A stretch of DNA of 64,000 bases from Cordylochernes scorpioides (GCA_030710605.1 CP092863.1:118136164-118200163), one strand, 5' to 3'; counted from the stretch's first letter, positions 33,468 to 43,282 are shown. A program made the numbers and translations. The notes: generated by a model not told the origin, from the sequence alone.

Positions 33468-33905
33468 AAAATTGCAACTATACCGCGAATGTTTCCTTTA
33501 AACGAAAAATCGAAATTTATTTTAAAGAGAAATAGCGATAATTTCTAACTTTAAGGATGAAATATGATAGAATGAATTGTGAAGAGTAATGATAAACGGA
33601 AAAATAAAAGTGTCCAGGGATGGGAATCGAACTCACAGTATTGTATTTTAAATTACTTTATATAATATTTACGAACGGAAAAATATGTCCAGGGTAGCCT
33701 AGTGGACATGGCATCTGCCCGGTAAGCGGAACACTGGGTTCGATTCCCATCCCTGGACACTTTTATTTTTCCGTTTATCATTACTCTTCACAATTCATTC
33801 TATCATATTTCATCCTTAAAGTTGGAAATTATCGCTATTTCTCTTTAAAATAAATTTCGATTTTTCGTTTAAAGGAAACATTCACGGTATAGTTGCAATT
33901 TACGT
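33468..33905. repeat. Long foldback with a tRNA-like gene at its centre
   Basis: The left arm (about 33468-33640) and right arm (about 33729-33905) are nearly perfect inverse copies: for example TTGCAACTATACCGCGAATG against its inverse CATTCACGGTATAGTTGCAA, and GTGAAGAGTAATGATAAACG on both sides. The right arm ends with the complete tRNA-like unit 33687-33758, and the left arm carries only its inverted 3' half (TGTCCAGGGATGGGAATCGA). The two arms would form a stem of about 170 bp. Confidence 0.85.
33687..33758 (+). tRNA. tRNA-like gene, unusual anticodon loop CCGGTAA
   Basis: 72 nt with perfect acceptor pairing (GTCCAGG with CCTGGAC), a TAGCCTAGTGG A-box, a GGGTTCGATTCCC B-box and T-arm, and CTTTT after the end. 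The anticodon arm pairs TCTGC with GCGGA around CCGGTAA, which would put GGT (Thr) at 34-36 but has C, not T, at position 33. That makes normal tRNA function doubtful. Related units are at 34204-34278 (-) and 62732-62805 (-), so it is a repetitive tRNA-derived sequence. Confidence 0.6.
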
Positions 33906-33907
33906 TT

Positions 33908-34440
33908 TAAAAAGACATATATTGGATCAAAATATTTATTTTACCAATATTTCAGTTGGCTGAACGCCAACCTTTATCAAGGTATTATAACATTTTAAAG
34001 TGTGTCAACAACAAAATCAGCGCCACAACATGTGAACACACATTAAATATTGTAAAACGACATTTAAAGATTATCCCGCATGAGTTTCTTTTCAACGAAA
34101 AATCAAAATTCATTCCAAGGAGAAATATCGATTATTTCTAACCTTAGGGATGAGGTATGAAAGGATGAATTGTGAAGAGTAATGATAAACGGAAAAATAA
34201 AAGTGTCCAGGGATGGGAATCGAACCCACAGTGTTCCGCTTACCGGGAAGATGTCATGTCCACTAGGATACCCTGGACATACTTTTCCGTTCGTAAATAA
34301 TACATAAAGTAATTTATAATACAATATAATGCGGCTTGTGTTATATCACCTTGATAAAGGTTGGCGTTCAGCCAACTGAAATATTGGTAAAATAAATTAT
34401 ATTTTGATCCAATATATGCCTTTTCAATTAAAGATTTATT
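33908..34440. repeat. Repeat G in inverted pair around a tRNA-like arm
   Basis: Repeat G runs forward at 33908-34020 and inverted at 34345-34440. Between them lies another arm of the 33468 foldback (34065-34200) followed by a tRNA-like unit on the minus strand. The whole 33468-34440 region is a nest of inverted copies, which could come from foldback transposition or snap-back replication. Confidence 0.7.
34204..34278 (-). tRNA. tRNA-like unit, second copy
   Basis: Minus-strand counterpart of 33687-33758: acceptor ends GTCCAGG/CCTGGAC, B-box GGGTTCGATTCCC and the anticodon-arm region with CCCGGTAAGCGGAA-type sequence carrying small changes. Same doubts about function apply. Confidence 0.5.
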
Positions 34441-35390
34441 TATGGATTGCTCTATTTTATAAACTATTTATATTTATATTTCGTTATATATAGTAGATGC
34501 TTCTCAGTTTAAGCGCAAAAAATGTTATTATTAGTAGTAAAAAAAAAAAGATAAAATAATCAAGACATCTACAACATATTTTATTCACAGATAGCGGGTA
34601 TTCTATGAGATGAAATAAATATTTCTCTCAGAAAAGGGTCTGAGTACACTGCCCTAATCAAGAGGCATGCCTGCCTCATCACTATTCCATCCACACGCTG
34701 TCTGGCGTCATAGAATGGCATCTCAGAAATGTGCAACCCCACTTTTTTATTAATTTATGACCGTCTGCTTTTATATTTCATTACAAGGTTATCCCAAAAG
34801 TTCGTAAACACTTGCAAAAAATTGAACTACACCAAAACCTCCCTTTGCGTCGTTTCGTTTTGCGTTTTTTTTTCGAAGTTGCGTCGCTGCTTAATTTTTA
34901 CTGATTTTCACTGTGCGTCGTTAGATTTTCGAAGTTGCGTTTGTTTTGGATTCGAGTCTTTAATTTTTTTTTTTCCTTAAATATGGTAACACCTTTGTTT
35001 TTGATTGCGCCTTCACATATTTTCACTTTGCGTCGTTTCAATTTGCGTCGTGTTTTTTTGGAACGTAACCCCGACGCAAAGCGAGGTATGGGTGTACCAA
35101 TATTATTCGCTGTTGTGTATAATGTATTTATATTGTGGCAAAGAAATAATTTATATTTAATTTAATTATTCAATGAAAATATTTGGAAAGATATTTAAAA
35201 TTTTGCATTTGCTAAATCATCATTTAGTTACCTAGCTTAGTTGCTCGATATTCTCTAGCTGTAGATAGTTGGGTTAATAATTGTCGACTAGTCGCCGTGA
35301 CGTCATCAATAAATACTTTCACATCTCCAGATATACAAAGACTTGATTTCTACGCTACAATATTATGTATAAAGTAGCTTTTAAAATTAA
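34441..35390. other. Intergenic, no gene seen
   Basis: This holds a repetitive GTCGTTT/TTGCGTCG pattern at 34845-35060 (GCGTCGTTT words recurring every 10-60 bp) of unknown nature. At 35225-35360 is a segment (CGATATTCTCTAGCTGTAGA ... GACGTCATCAATAAATAC) that matches 20110-20240 in inverted orientation, so it is a further unnamed repeat. Confidence 0.4.
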
Positions 35391-35668
35391 AGATACTTCA
35401 GCCAGAAATTCTTTTTATTATCTCGACATTTCGACAAAAATATTTTGTCTTCGTCAGGAGTGAACAAAAATTAAAACATTTGGCAAAGCGTTAAAAATAT
35501 TATAATTAAAATTAATGATATATATATAAAATATAATTAATAATAGAAAAATAGAAAAATTTAACGCTTTGTAAAATGTTTTAATTTTTGTTCGCTTTTG
35601 ACGAAGGCAAAAGATTTTTGTCGGAACGTCGAGATAATAAAAAGATTTACTGACCGAAGTATCTTTAT
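35391..35668. repeat. Foldback with hammerhead-like boxes in both arms
   Basis: Arms of about 100 bp (35391-35490 and 35560-35668) are inverse copies starting AAGATACTTCAG and ending ...AAGTATCTT. On the minus strand the left arm reads CCTGACGAAGACAAAAT ... TTTTGTCGAAATGTCGAGAT: CUGANGA, a 7-bp stem II, GAAA and a minimal stem III. The right arm shows TTGACGAAGGC ... GTCGGAACGTCGAG with a damaged GAAA box. Confidence 0.65.
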
Positions 35669-35743
35669 TTTTTTCAAGAACTATGAATGCTGGCCAGGCA
35701 GCCTCTATATTTACAATGTATAAAGTATTTGTATTATTGGTAT

Positions 35744-35809
35744 AAGATGGTAACAACGCTGTTACCGAAACGTCACAAGATGGTAACAACGCTGTTACCG
35801 AAACGTCAC
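35744..35809 (+). repeat. 33-bp tandem duplication with GGTAAC hairpin
   Basis: Two exact 33-bp units, each with GGTAAC pairing with GTTACC around AACGCT, then CGAAACGTCAC. This is stem II plus GAAA plus a self-complementary ACGT and C, so it is related to the hammerhead-like motifs. The relatives at 43985-44178 lack part of stem II. Confidence 0.75.
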
Positions 35810-35860
35810 ACACTATTTATTTATTTGGTCTTATTACCTTGTGTTAATTGTACTATTATA

Positions 35861-36020
35861 AAAAAGGCATCTCCTTATCGTGAAACTGAAAGTTGCTGAT
35901 AGCTTGCGCCATCTATCGGAATAAATATAAACTTATTCCCATTGATTTTTAATTATTCCATTAGTGGCCAAATACCCATTCTTGATTAATCAAGAAAAGC
36001 TAACCACGTACGCGTGACAT
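35861..36020 (+). repeat. Foldback family C, single arm
   Basis: AAAAAGGCATCTCCTTATCG, GCTTGCGCCATCTATCGGAA, ACTTATTCCCATTGATTTTT and the CTTGATTAATCAAGAAAAGC box. A LINE tail fragment (ATGGACCCAGAACAGG ... CGACAACAACAACAA) follows directly at 36018-36118. Confidence 0.6.
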
Positions 36021-36119
36021 GGACCCAGAACAGGAGACATCCAAGATAGAGAACATTGCTGTGATAGAAATGCACGGAGACATCTGAGGTTCTTCATTGG
36101 ACACGACAACAACAACAAT

Positions 36120-38330
36120 AGATACTATCATGATTAATCAAGAAAAGCTAACCAGAGGTACGCATTTTAGGCTGTTGGCCTTCATACAGTCTTTTCTCTT
36201 TATAACAGTCTCCCCAAGGAACCAGATACATTTGTCCATTATGTCATTTATAAAGTATGGAGATTTTGTTCAATGTAAATTTTGAAGGTATTTGCTATTT
36301 TGTCCGCTTAATGATAAGAGACTGTTATATAGAGAAAACCGTAATAATATATCAAGATTTTTTATTATTTATTGTTTCTTAATAGGTATTTTATATTGAA
36401 AAATATGTAATAAAATGAACACAAAAAAGTGACAAGTAAAAAAAAACAAAGTTTATTATAATGACTAGTATAATATATAAATGATAGATATTTAACTTTA
36501 TAAATATGATTGCAGCATCATTTTTGTTTTGGTTGAATATTTAGCTATATTCATACATATATCCATACACACATATATTTCTATTTACATAGGGGGGGTT
36601 AGAGAGGCAAAGCTATATTAATTATATTCCAAGTATTACAAATACATTGATAAATATACATTGAGAAATATTGGAATAGAGAATGAAAGAAAATATGACT
36701 AAGAAAAAAAAAGCAAATTTCATATTTGGCTTTTAAAGATGAATTTTTTTATTGTTTTTTTTTTAATAGGAATTTGTTAGAATATTAAATTTTTTTTCAA
36801 ATGAACAATTCGGTAACATAGAAAAAAACGGTCTATGAATAAAAATCATTTGATTACACACACATCATGGATACTTTGAGAACAATAAGAATATCCACAC
36901 ATGGACAGAACTTAAGGAAGTTGTACCTTTCAGCATGTATATCGACTCTTTAATTGTTATATTAACTTTGACATGGGAAAAAAAAAATTTTTTTAGCAAT
37001 GTTGGACAGAATATATCTGGTGTATAATGATGATAATTGTATCATCATATTTTTGTTTATTACATTTTCTGATGTTTTTTTCTCTCATTCAGTTATATCT
37101 CTTTAATGAAAAGATAACAACAAAGTATATTTTTTAATCAAGGAAAAAAAAAACTATTTCATATAAAAATAAAGTAATTATTAAACGAAATTTTCAGTAT
37201 TTTAAATAATATATTTACTTTCAATAAGAGAGCCTGGGATAAAATAGAAAGTAGAAACAATATATATATATATATTTTTTTTTGCTTATTCCTAGTACAC
37301 GTGGTACAGGCCATGATAATCATGATTGGTAGAAGTAGGCAACTGCTTTTTACTGTAAGTGCACCACATGTCTACACATGTGAAAAGCAGTTCGACTTTG
37401 CACTTACAAATGTGCCAGAGCCCTGAAGTAGAAAAATGAAGAATAAAAACAAAAGTATTTTGATTTGCATAAGTTGTAAATAGAAATTTTGCATAGAAGT
37501 AAGAAAAAAATCAGGTCACCCGAGCTCTCTATATAAACCTTTCCTATCAAAAAAATGATTTCATTAAAGATAAATGCATCATCAAAATGTTTGAATGAAG
37601 ATTTTCTCGATCATTATCATCATTAAAACAGATAGAAAAACAGAGTTTATGATATAAATTGTAGAACAATAGAGATAAATGGCAAAGATAATATTGTAGA
37701 ATATATGTGGTTTTAAAATATGGAAAGTTATAAGGAAGGATTGTCATTTAAGAGTTGACCAACACATCCAAATATAAATCTATATGTATGGAACACCCAT
37801 CTGGTTATCTCTACACATGCTGTGAAACTACCACAGAAAATATTGGCAGTAAATCCAACTTCACCACACAATGGAAAAAATATCTAAATCACACAAGAGA
37901 GAGGCAAATGTAAACCATATAAAGATGAAAATTTGAAATTTATAGATTTTTTAATACATTAGATATATTATGAAAAAGGCATTGTTTATTCCGATGCAAC
38001 TTTCAGTTGCACGATAAGGAGATGCCTTTTTCATAATTTATGCACCTTATCCCAGTACAATATTACATTTGTACTATTTTTTCACATTAGATATATTGTT
38101 AGTATTTATAATGTTTTAATGATATAGAGAAAATAAAGGTAACCCGGGCTCCTGGAGCGTAAATCGCCAACTACCCGGATTTAATGATATATCTAAATAA
38201 TGTTTATTTGAAAATTTGCTTTATATAAAAATGTTTTAAAAAATAAAAATGGTTTTCTCCTCTTAGATTGAGAAATAACTAGGTTGTATCCAATATGTAA
38301 AGTTATGTAACTTTTACATATCGGCATACA
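36120..38330. other. Intergenic AT-rich DNA with repeat scraps
   Basis: Contains a Tc1-like MITE fragment (36897-36945), a headless SINE A (37292-37424, -), an arm of foldback C (37975-38090) and low-complexity A/T tracts. No exon or RNA gene is seen. The weak open frame at 37547-37747 (-) is not supported. Confidence 0.45.
37292..37424 (-). repeat. SINE family A, headless copy
   Basis: From CTAGTACACGTGGTACAGGC to ACAAATGTGCCAGAGCC. Only the 3' body is present, as is usual for a 5'-truncated retrocopy. Confidence 0.7.
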
Positions 38331-38339
38331 ACAGAGTAG

Positions 38340-38600
38340 AGGAGAGGGGAATCAATAAAGATGGAAATCACAAGAATGGGATGGTGAAGATATATTAAGA
38401 TGAAATGGAATGATAAATATAGTTCTGGAAGGTAAAATGGAGGGAAAAGAGAATGATAGGAAGTATTGAACTAACAAACTGGATGGGAAGTTATGAAGAA
38501 CTTAAGATAGAGAAGTTTGGTGTTACTGGAGACCTGGGTCAAGAACAGAGAAACTGAACAAATCTTTAGATTGATTCAGGAGAAAGTAGAATTCCAACAA
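38340..38600 (+). pseudogene. Decayed LINE ORF2 C-terminal region
   Basis: Broken frames give pieces such as GKMEGKRMIGSIELTNW and EKFGVTGDLGQEQRN. They parallel those at 51540-51740 (EGKLNGKRTVGRIGIMW ... KFGAARDRTCSR). The order GKR..GR...W....R.. is typical of the C-terminus of RTE/CR1-like elements. Many stops show it is dead. Confidence 0.45.
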
Positions 38601-38917
38601 GAAAACATGTAAGCAACTCCAGTAGGTAATTCCAGAAAAAAACTAGATATCAATTTGTGAACAGTTAACAGACACTATTCAATTTCTACAAAAGAGAATC
38701 GAAGAAAATTACAAATTTTATCAACTTCAATGAGATCTCTTATAGAGATGTAGGCTCATCACACACAACCTTCAAAAAGTATAAAATTCAGCATTTTGGC
38801 GAACCATGGTCACCTTTTTAAACAAAGTTGAACTTTTCTCACTTCGGTTAGAACTTTCTACCCTTGAAAAGGGCACCATTGGATCATCGAAACGTCGTAT
38901 TTATTGAAGAACAAAAT

Positions 38918-39177
38918 TTGACAATTATACCACAAATGTTTCTTTTGAACGAAAAAATCGAAATTTATTTTAAGGAGAAATAACGATTGTTTCTAACCTT
39001 AGGGATGAAGTATGAATTCCCATCCCTGGACAATTTATTTTTCCGTTTATCATTACTCTTCACAATTCATCCTTTCATACTTCATCCCTAAGGTTAGAAA
39101 TAATCGTTATTTCTCCTTAAAATAAATTTCGATTTTTTCGTTCAAAAGAAACATTTGTGGTATGATTGTCAAATTTC
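38918..39177. repeat. Foldback related to 33468, tRNA centre lost
   Basis: Arms 38918-39013 and 39078-39177 are inverse copies (for example CCACAAATGTTTCTTTTGAA against its inverse). The right-hand loop keeps only GAATTCCCATCCCTGGACA of the tRNA-like unit. It is the same family as 33468-33905 but with most of the centre deleted. Just upstream (38868-38905) is a hammerhead-like scrap ending ATCGAAACGTCG. Confidence 0.75.
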
Positions 39178-40186
39178 ATTCTACAATCATAAGCCATATT
39201 ATAATGTATTATAAATTACTTTTTTGAAGGTTGATGAGAGTCCCCATATCTATGATTTATCATAATCCAACCTACAATATAATGGTACATTCTCTATAAT
39301 AGCTTTAGATAAAGATCAAATGTTCTTCTTTAAAAAAGTCGCGATTTTTTATATTTGATGAGGTAGGGAGGGGTGCTATATTATAAGGTTATATGAAGTA
39401 AGAATTAAAGAATGGAAGAAAAAAAGCTTATTATTTCAAAATTATATACTTAATGATGGTTAGCTCTAATGATAATGACAATAAGCTAGTGTTAGTTCCT
39501 CTATATAGTATCTACCATATTTGTATATATCACTACATATGCAAATTCATTTGGTTTTTTTCTCTTACTCTATATTTACAGGAGGAAGGAAGAAGTGTGC
39601 TAGGTATTTAGGATTTTGTTCAGAGCTACAATGCCTACTTTATCTATGCGCCTATGGTCAAAATTTATATTTTTTATTTAAATATAAACGTCACAGATTT
39701 TTCTAATAGATTTTACAGGGTTGTCAAACCGAAATTTCAACAATCATAGAGATAATTTTTTTTCTTTCAATTTCATAATTGCTTCATTTCCTTTCTTATC
39801 AAATTCTGTATATTTAAGAAAAAAACTTTAAAATCAGAAATATATTTGTAAAATTTGAGAAAATATAGTTTTTCTTTAATATATTTTCGTTTTTTTAGTA
39901 AAGTAAAAAAGAGAGAAGTTTGAACTATTGTTTTCTCTTTTTGAAATTTGCCCGATAAGTTTATAGGGGAGAAGTTTTCTATACATACATGACTGGAAGA
40001 CGATATATCAATATAACAAACACAAACAAAAAGCAAGACATCAAGAAAGCCACCTAAAATAACATATCCCTAATAAAAAAAATGACAAAGCCCCATATAT
40101 CACATAAAAAATGACCAAGGAAACAAAAATATTGGAGAAAATATGTAAAAAAGGTGGCTTTTAGGGGAATATTAAGGGAACATTGT
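39178..40186. other. 3' flank of the TRAF4-like gene
   Basis: AT-rich sequence downstream (on the minus strand) of the stop at 40187. It should hold the 3' UTR. Reverse-complement AATAAA words occur (for example at 39673-39678), but the real poly(A) site cannot be chosen. The minus-strand frame 39773-40036 is low-complexity and unsupported. Confidence 0.4.
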
Positions 40187-40786
40187 CTAAAGAGATACGA
40201 TCTTGCTGGAATCCACCTTCACTTTGATGAAGAGAGTGTCATCTTTGATGTAATTTCGTTTTTTCAGCGTTTCGTGGGAGACAAACCTCGGGAATCCAAA
40301 TCCAAGAGCATCAGGCTCCTTGCTGGGTCTCTGGAAATTGTGCCAGGATGGATCGGGAACGAAGCTTTCGGAGATGTGGCAAGGTTTCTCGTGGGTCTGG
40401 TCGTAGAGGGTGAAGGAGACAGGATGGGAGAAGGGCCATTTAAGGAGGGAGTCGAAGTCTCCGGGCATCAGCTTGATGTATACGGAGACGTGGGTGCCCT
40501 CGCCCGGGCCGTTACCGTTCAAGAAGACGGTGGCCATCATGCGGTAGCCGTACTGGGAGGTGCTGAAGATGGGGCTGCGGATCTCGTAGCCGTCCTTGTC
40601 CGCCATGCGCAGCGAGACCTCGGGGATCCTCCACACCAACGTGCCGGTGGTGTTGAGGGAGAGATGGTGCAGGGCGGAGCGCAGAGCGGAGATCTGGGAC
40701 TGCTGCCGGCTCACCAGGTTGCAGAGCATCACTAGATGGGACTTGTGTTGGTCATCTTGATGTTGGTCCAGTGTTTGCCAAGTACC
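40187..40786 (-). CDS. TRAF4: TRAF4-like, last exon with MATH (TRAF-C) domain
   Basis: The exon runs from 40786 (acceptor GCGCAG, exon starts GGT ACT TGG) to the stop TAG at 40187, 199 residues. It starts with the end of a zinc finger (GTWQTLDQHQDDQHKSH), then a short linker helix (LVMLCNLVSRQQSQISALRSALHHL) in place of the long coiled coil of TRAF2/3. A complete MATH domain follows from about residue 52 (TLVWRI) through YGYRMMATVFLNGNG, GEGTHVSVYIKLMPGDFD, WPFSHPVSFTLYDQ, HNFQRP and LGFGFPRFVSHE to the KKRNYIKDDTLFIKVKV end. The short helix and the SHE-LKKRNYIKDD block are characteristic of the TRAF4 branch. The MATH domain forms trimers and binds receptor or adaptor peptides. In flies and vertebrates TRAF4 proteins feed JNK signalling and cell-junction control. 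Confidence 0.93.
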   Translation of the reverse strand, partial: GTWQTLDQHQDDQHKSHLVMLCNLVSRQQSQISALRSALHHLSLNTTGTLVWRIPEVSLRMADKDGYEIRSPIFSTSQYGYRMMATVFLNGNGPGEGTHVSVYIKLMPGDFDSLLKWPFSHPVSFTLYDQTHEKPCHISESFVPDPSWHNFQRPSKEPDALGFGFPRFVSHETLKKRNYIKDDTLFIKVKVDSSKIVSL

Positions 40787-40849
40787 CTGCGCATCAATCA
40801 CCGTTGTTTACTACATGTGTCACATATAATCTTTACATAATAAAAACAC

Positions 40850-41110
40850 ATATATTGGATTAAATAAAGGATTTATTTGCCAATATTTCGGTTGGCTGAA
40901 CGCTAAAATTTGTTAAGGCATTACATTTTGTACAAACTCAGCACCGCATAATATCTGTAAAAAAAAAATAGTACAAATGAGAAATCTTACTGGGAGAAGG
41001 TGGATAAATTAAGAAAAAGGGGCATCTCCTAATTGTACAACAAATCGTGCAACCCATCAGCAACTTTTAGTTGAACGATCAGGAGATATCTTAATTTATA
41101 CTATATTAAT
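40850..41110. repeat. Repeat G followed by foldback C arm in TRAF4 intron
   Basis: 40850-40950 is repeat G (ATATTGGATTAAATAAAGGA, CGGTTGGCTGAACGC; the partner strand of the hairpin is mutated). 40970-41100 is a foldback C arm (GGGGCATCTCCTAATTGTAC, CATCAGCAACTTTTAGTTGA). Both lie in the 951-bp intron 40787-41737, where a SINE A body (41120-41255) and a LINE tail (41285-41355) also sit. Confidence 0.6.
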
Positions 41111-41409
41111 GTTACATATTCCGAGTATATACACATGGTACAGGTCATGATAATCATGGCGGATAGTTAGCGAATGATTTTACTGTAAGAGTACATCACA
41201 TTTCATATACACTAAGAAAAGCAGTTAAACTTATGCACACAAGTTTGCCGATTATATCTCTCTCTCGCTTGAGGAATTCAAAAAGGAAACTTACAACAAC
41301 ACAACAACAAAAAAGCCTTTATTTAGGGTCACTGACCCTATACAGGATTCACCAGAGGTATGCATAAGCAAAAAGGAAACTTATTGTGAGAAATATTTGT
41401 AGAAATATA

Positions 41410-41631
41410 CACTCATGGACAAAACTTAAAGGAGTGAGAAGTTTTTGACGTCGCCGGTCATCTTTTTTTTTTTTTTTTCTTTTTTTTTTTTAAGGAGACA
41501 GAGGCTGTTCACACTTGGTTATCTCGTCTGTCTTCAATAAAGGTCACTGTAATATCTTTCAGAATTATTATCTCAATCCCGATATATACATGCTAAAAGG
41601 TAAACTTCCTTAAGTTTTGTGTCCATGAGTG
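41410..41631. mobile_element. Tc1-like MITE, full copy in TRAF4 intron
   Basis: TA-flanked (41408-41409, 41632-41633) with inverted ends CACTCATGGACAAAACTTAA and TTAAGTTTTGTGTCCATGAG. It includes a T-rich centre and the standard asymmetric half. Confidence 0.85.
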
Positions 41632-41737
41632 TATATATATGTAAAAAAAAAAAAGAACAAAACGTGTGCCGAATAGTTTCAATGCTTGAACATAGATGGC
41701 GCCCCAATATATGAAATAATAAGAAGAGGAGGAGTAC

Positions 41738-41893
41738 CTTAAATCTACAGCCCATGTCTTTGAAAGCGCAGCTGAGGATCACAGCCGTGCAGTGGTCCTT
41801 CAGATGAGAGTCCAGGTCCTCTCTGGGGATCTTGGTGGCCTCGCAGTGGTTGGGGCAGGGGACAAGGTAGCGCGGGCACTTGGCCGTGTGGTT
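41738..41893 (-). CDS. TRAF4: TRAF4-like, TRAF zinc-finger exon
   Basis: A 156-bp exon (acceptor GTACAG at 41899-41894, donor GTAC from 41737), exactly 52 codons, phase 0 on both sides: NHTAKCPRYLVPCPNHCE ... AFKDMGCRFK. It carries the end of one TRAF-type zinc finger (H, C), a full C-x3-C ... H-x4-C finger (CPNHC ... DSHLKDHC) and the start of another (SCAFKDMGC), completed in the next exon by the His residues after GTWQTLDQH. These fingers sit between RING and MATH and help bind partners. High GC and regular codon use contrast sharply with the flanking repeats. Confidence 0.93.
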
Positions 41894-42114
41894 CTGTACG
41901 ACACATGTGTCTACAATCTATCTACATTGTCACATACATACAACTTGACAACAATACAATACTTTATGTCGTATCACAATTAAACACACAAGTTAGAATT
42001 TCACAACAGAAAAAAATCGCGTTTCAAAAAAAAATTAATTAATTTAAGGTCTCTCTAGTTAAAAATACGCCAAAAAAACTTTTTTTTTTTCTGTTTACAA
42101 ACAAAGTTACTTCC

Positions 42115-42215
42115 TCCCTCTACCCACTGCAAAGAAGAAATATTGTGAGGGCTTGGCTCATCAGTAGTGAAACCTCCCAGCGATTTCGCCAGTTAAATCT
42201 ACCATACCGATGTAA
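42115..42215 (+). repeat. Repeat D, short copy
   Basis: CACTGCAAAGAAGAAATATT, then the hairpin region GGCTTGGCTCATCAGTAGTG and CCTCCCAGCGATTTCGCC. It is next to the LINE remnant in the intron between TRAF4 exons. Confidence 0.5.
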
Positions 42216-42317
42216 TATTGTATTCAGAGACATGCGTTGGTTATTTTAAAAAGGCTTGTACCGAGAACTCTGAAATTCTTTCTTTGAGCATTCCATATCT
42301 ATCACATATATGTACAG

Positions 42318-42680
42318 CAGGCAACAAGGGATTCCTGTCGGGATCGGGGGTAATGAGATGGGGGATGAACTAGCAACGGAAGCCAGGAAGTTGAGCCAAA
42401 GGAAAGAACAAATGTCAGTTTTGATGCTGATTCTTAGAAAAAATCTTAGATAATTCAACAAAAGACAAGGAAAGGTCAAATATGTGTCATAAACGCTGAG
42501 AGAAGAATAACAAAAATAATCACAAGACTCAGAACGAAACATTACAAAGGAATGACAATACATCCAGAAGGCACAAGAACCTACAAGACAATTGTCCTGG
42601 TATGGAACTAACACCTACCCACGTATTCTCATGTCCAGCAATGGCTGTAGAAAATTGACATGGACCCAGAACTTTACACA
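42318..42680 (+). pseudogene. LINE ORF2 end: RNase H tail and zinc knuckle, decayed
   Basis: One frame reads QQGIPVGIGGNEMGDELATEA (42322-42384). This matches the last strand/helix of a retroelement RNase H domain (G..GNE..D.LA..A). Further frames give RLRTKHYKGM, EGTRTYK and TYPRILM, the pattern that precedes the C-terminal knuckle. Several frameshifts are present. It lies opposite to TRAF4 transcription, in the intron 41894-43120. Confidence 0.65.
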
Positions 42681-43093
42681 CCCAAGATAGAGAACATTGC
42701 TGTGATAGAGATGTACGGAGACATCTGAGGCTCTTCATTGGACACGACAACAACAACAATACAGTATACACACTCAAGATAGAGAACATTGCTGTGATAG
42801 AGATGTACGGAGACATCTGAGGCTCTTCATTGGACACGACAACAACAACAATACAGTATACACACTCAAGATAGAGAACAATGCTGTGATAGAGATGTAC
42901 GGAGACATCTGAGGTTATTCATTGGACACGACGACAGCAACAACAACAACAATACAGTATACACACCCAAGATAGAGAACATTGTTGTTATAGAGATGAA
43001 TGCAGATATCTGAGGCTCTTCATTGGACACGACAACAACAACAATACAGTATACACACCTAAGATAGAGAACATTGCTGTGATAGAGATGTAC
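42680..43093 (+). repeat. Tandem array of the LINE 3' tail, about 90-bp units
   Basis: Five units of about 85-95 bp follow one another. Each consists of ACACCCAAGATAGAGAACAT, TGCTGTGATAGAGATGTACG, GAGACATCTGAGGCTCTTCA, TTGGACACGACAACAACAAC and AATACAGTAT. A single unit is present at other LINE ends (61190, 62540). Units differ by a few substitutions and in the CAA count. The array ends about 28 bp from the TRAF4 donor at 43120. Confidence 0.85.
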
Positions 43094-43120
43094 AGAGCAG
43101 TAGTGGAAGCAGTAGTGTAC

Positions 43121-43282
43121 CTGTAGAGTATCAAAGACGAACTCCTTGGTGCAGTAGCGACAAGCCACCAGTCTCTTGGTGCACTCCGTGTTGCGGTGTT
43201 TGGACATGGCCCGGCGTTGTACCTTGGCTCCGCACTTGTTCTCACAGTACACGGGCTCGTACTGGCACGTCGCGGCGTGGTC
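43121..43282 (-). CDS. TRAF4: TRAF4-like, TRAF zinc-finger exon
   Basis: A 162-bp exon (acceptor GTTGTAG before 43282, donor GTACAC from 43120), 54 codons, phase 0 on both sides: DHAATCQYEPVYCENKC ... TKEFVFDTLQ. It completes the finger begun in the previous exon, carries a whole C-x3-C ... H-x4-C finger (CENKC ... SKHRNTEC) and opens the next (CRYC), which is finished by NHTAKC in the following exon. CENKCG and CTKEFVFDT are strongly conserved in TRAF4. The intron upstream is 3,988 bp. Confidence 0.94.

Noticed and set aside
40154..40735. 193-codon plus-strand open frame
   Set aside because: Antisense shadow of the TRAF4-like MATH exon; the minus strand has the real domain, stop and splice site.
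42988..43093. Regular array with CAA spacers as a CRISPR-like array
   Set aside because: Units are directly adjacent with no unique spacers and match a LINE tail; the DNA is from an animal nucleus.
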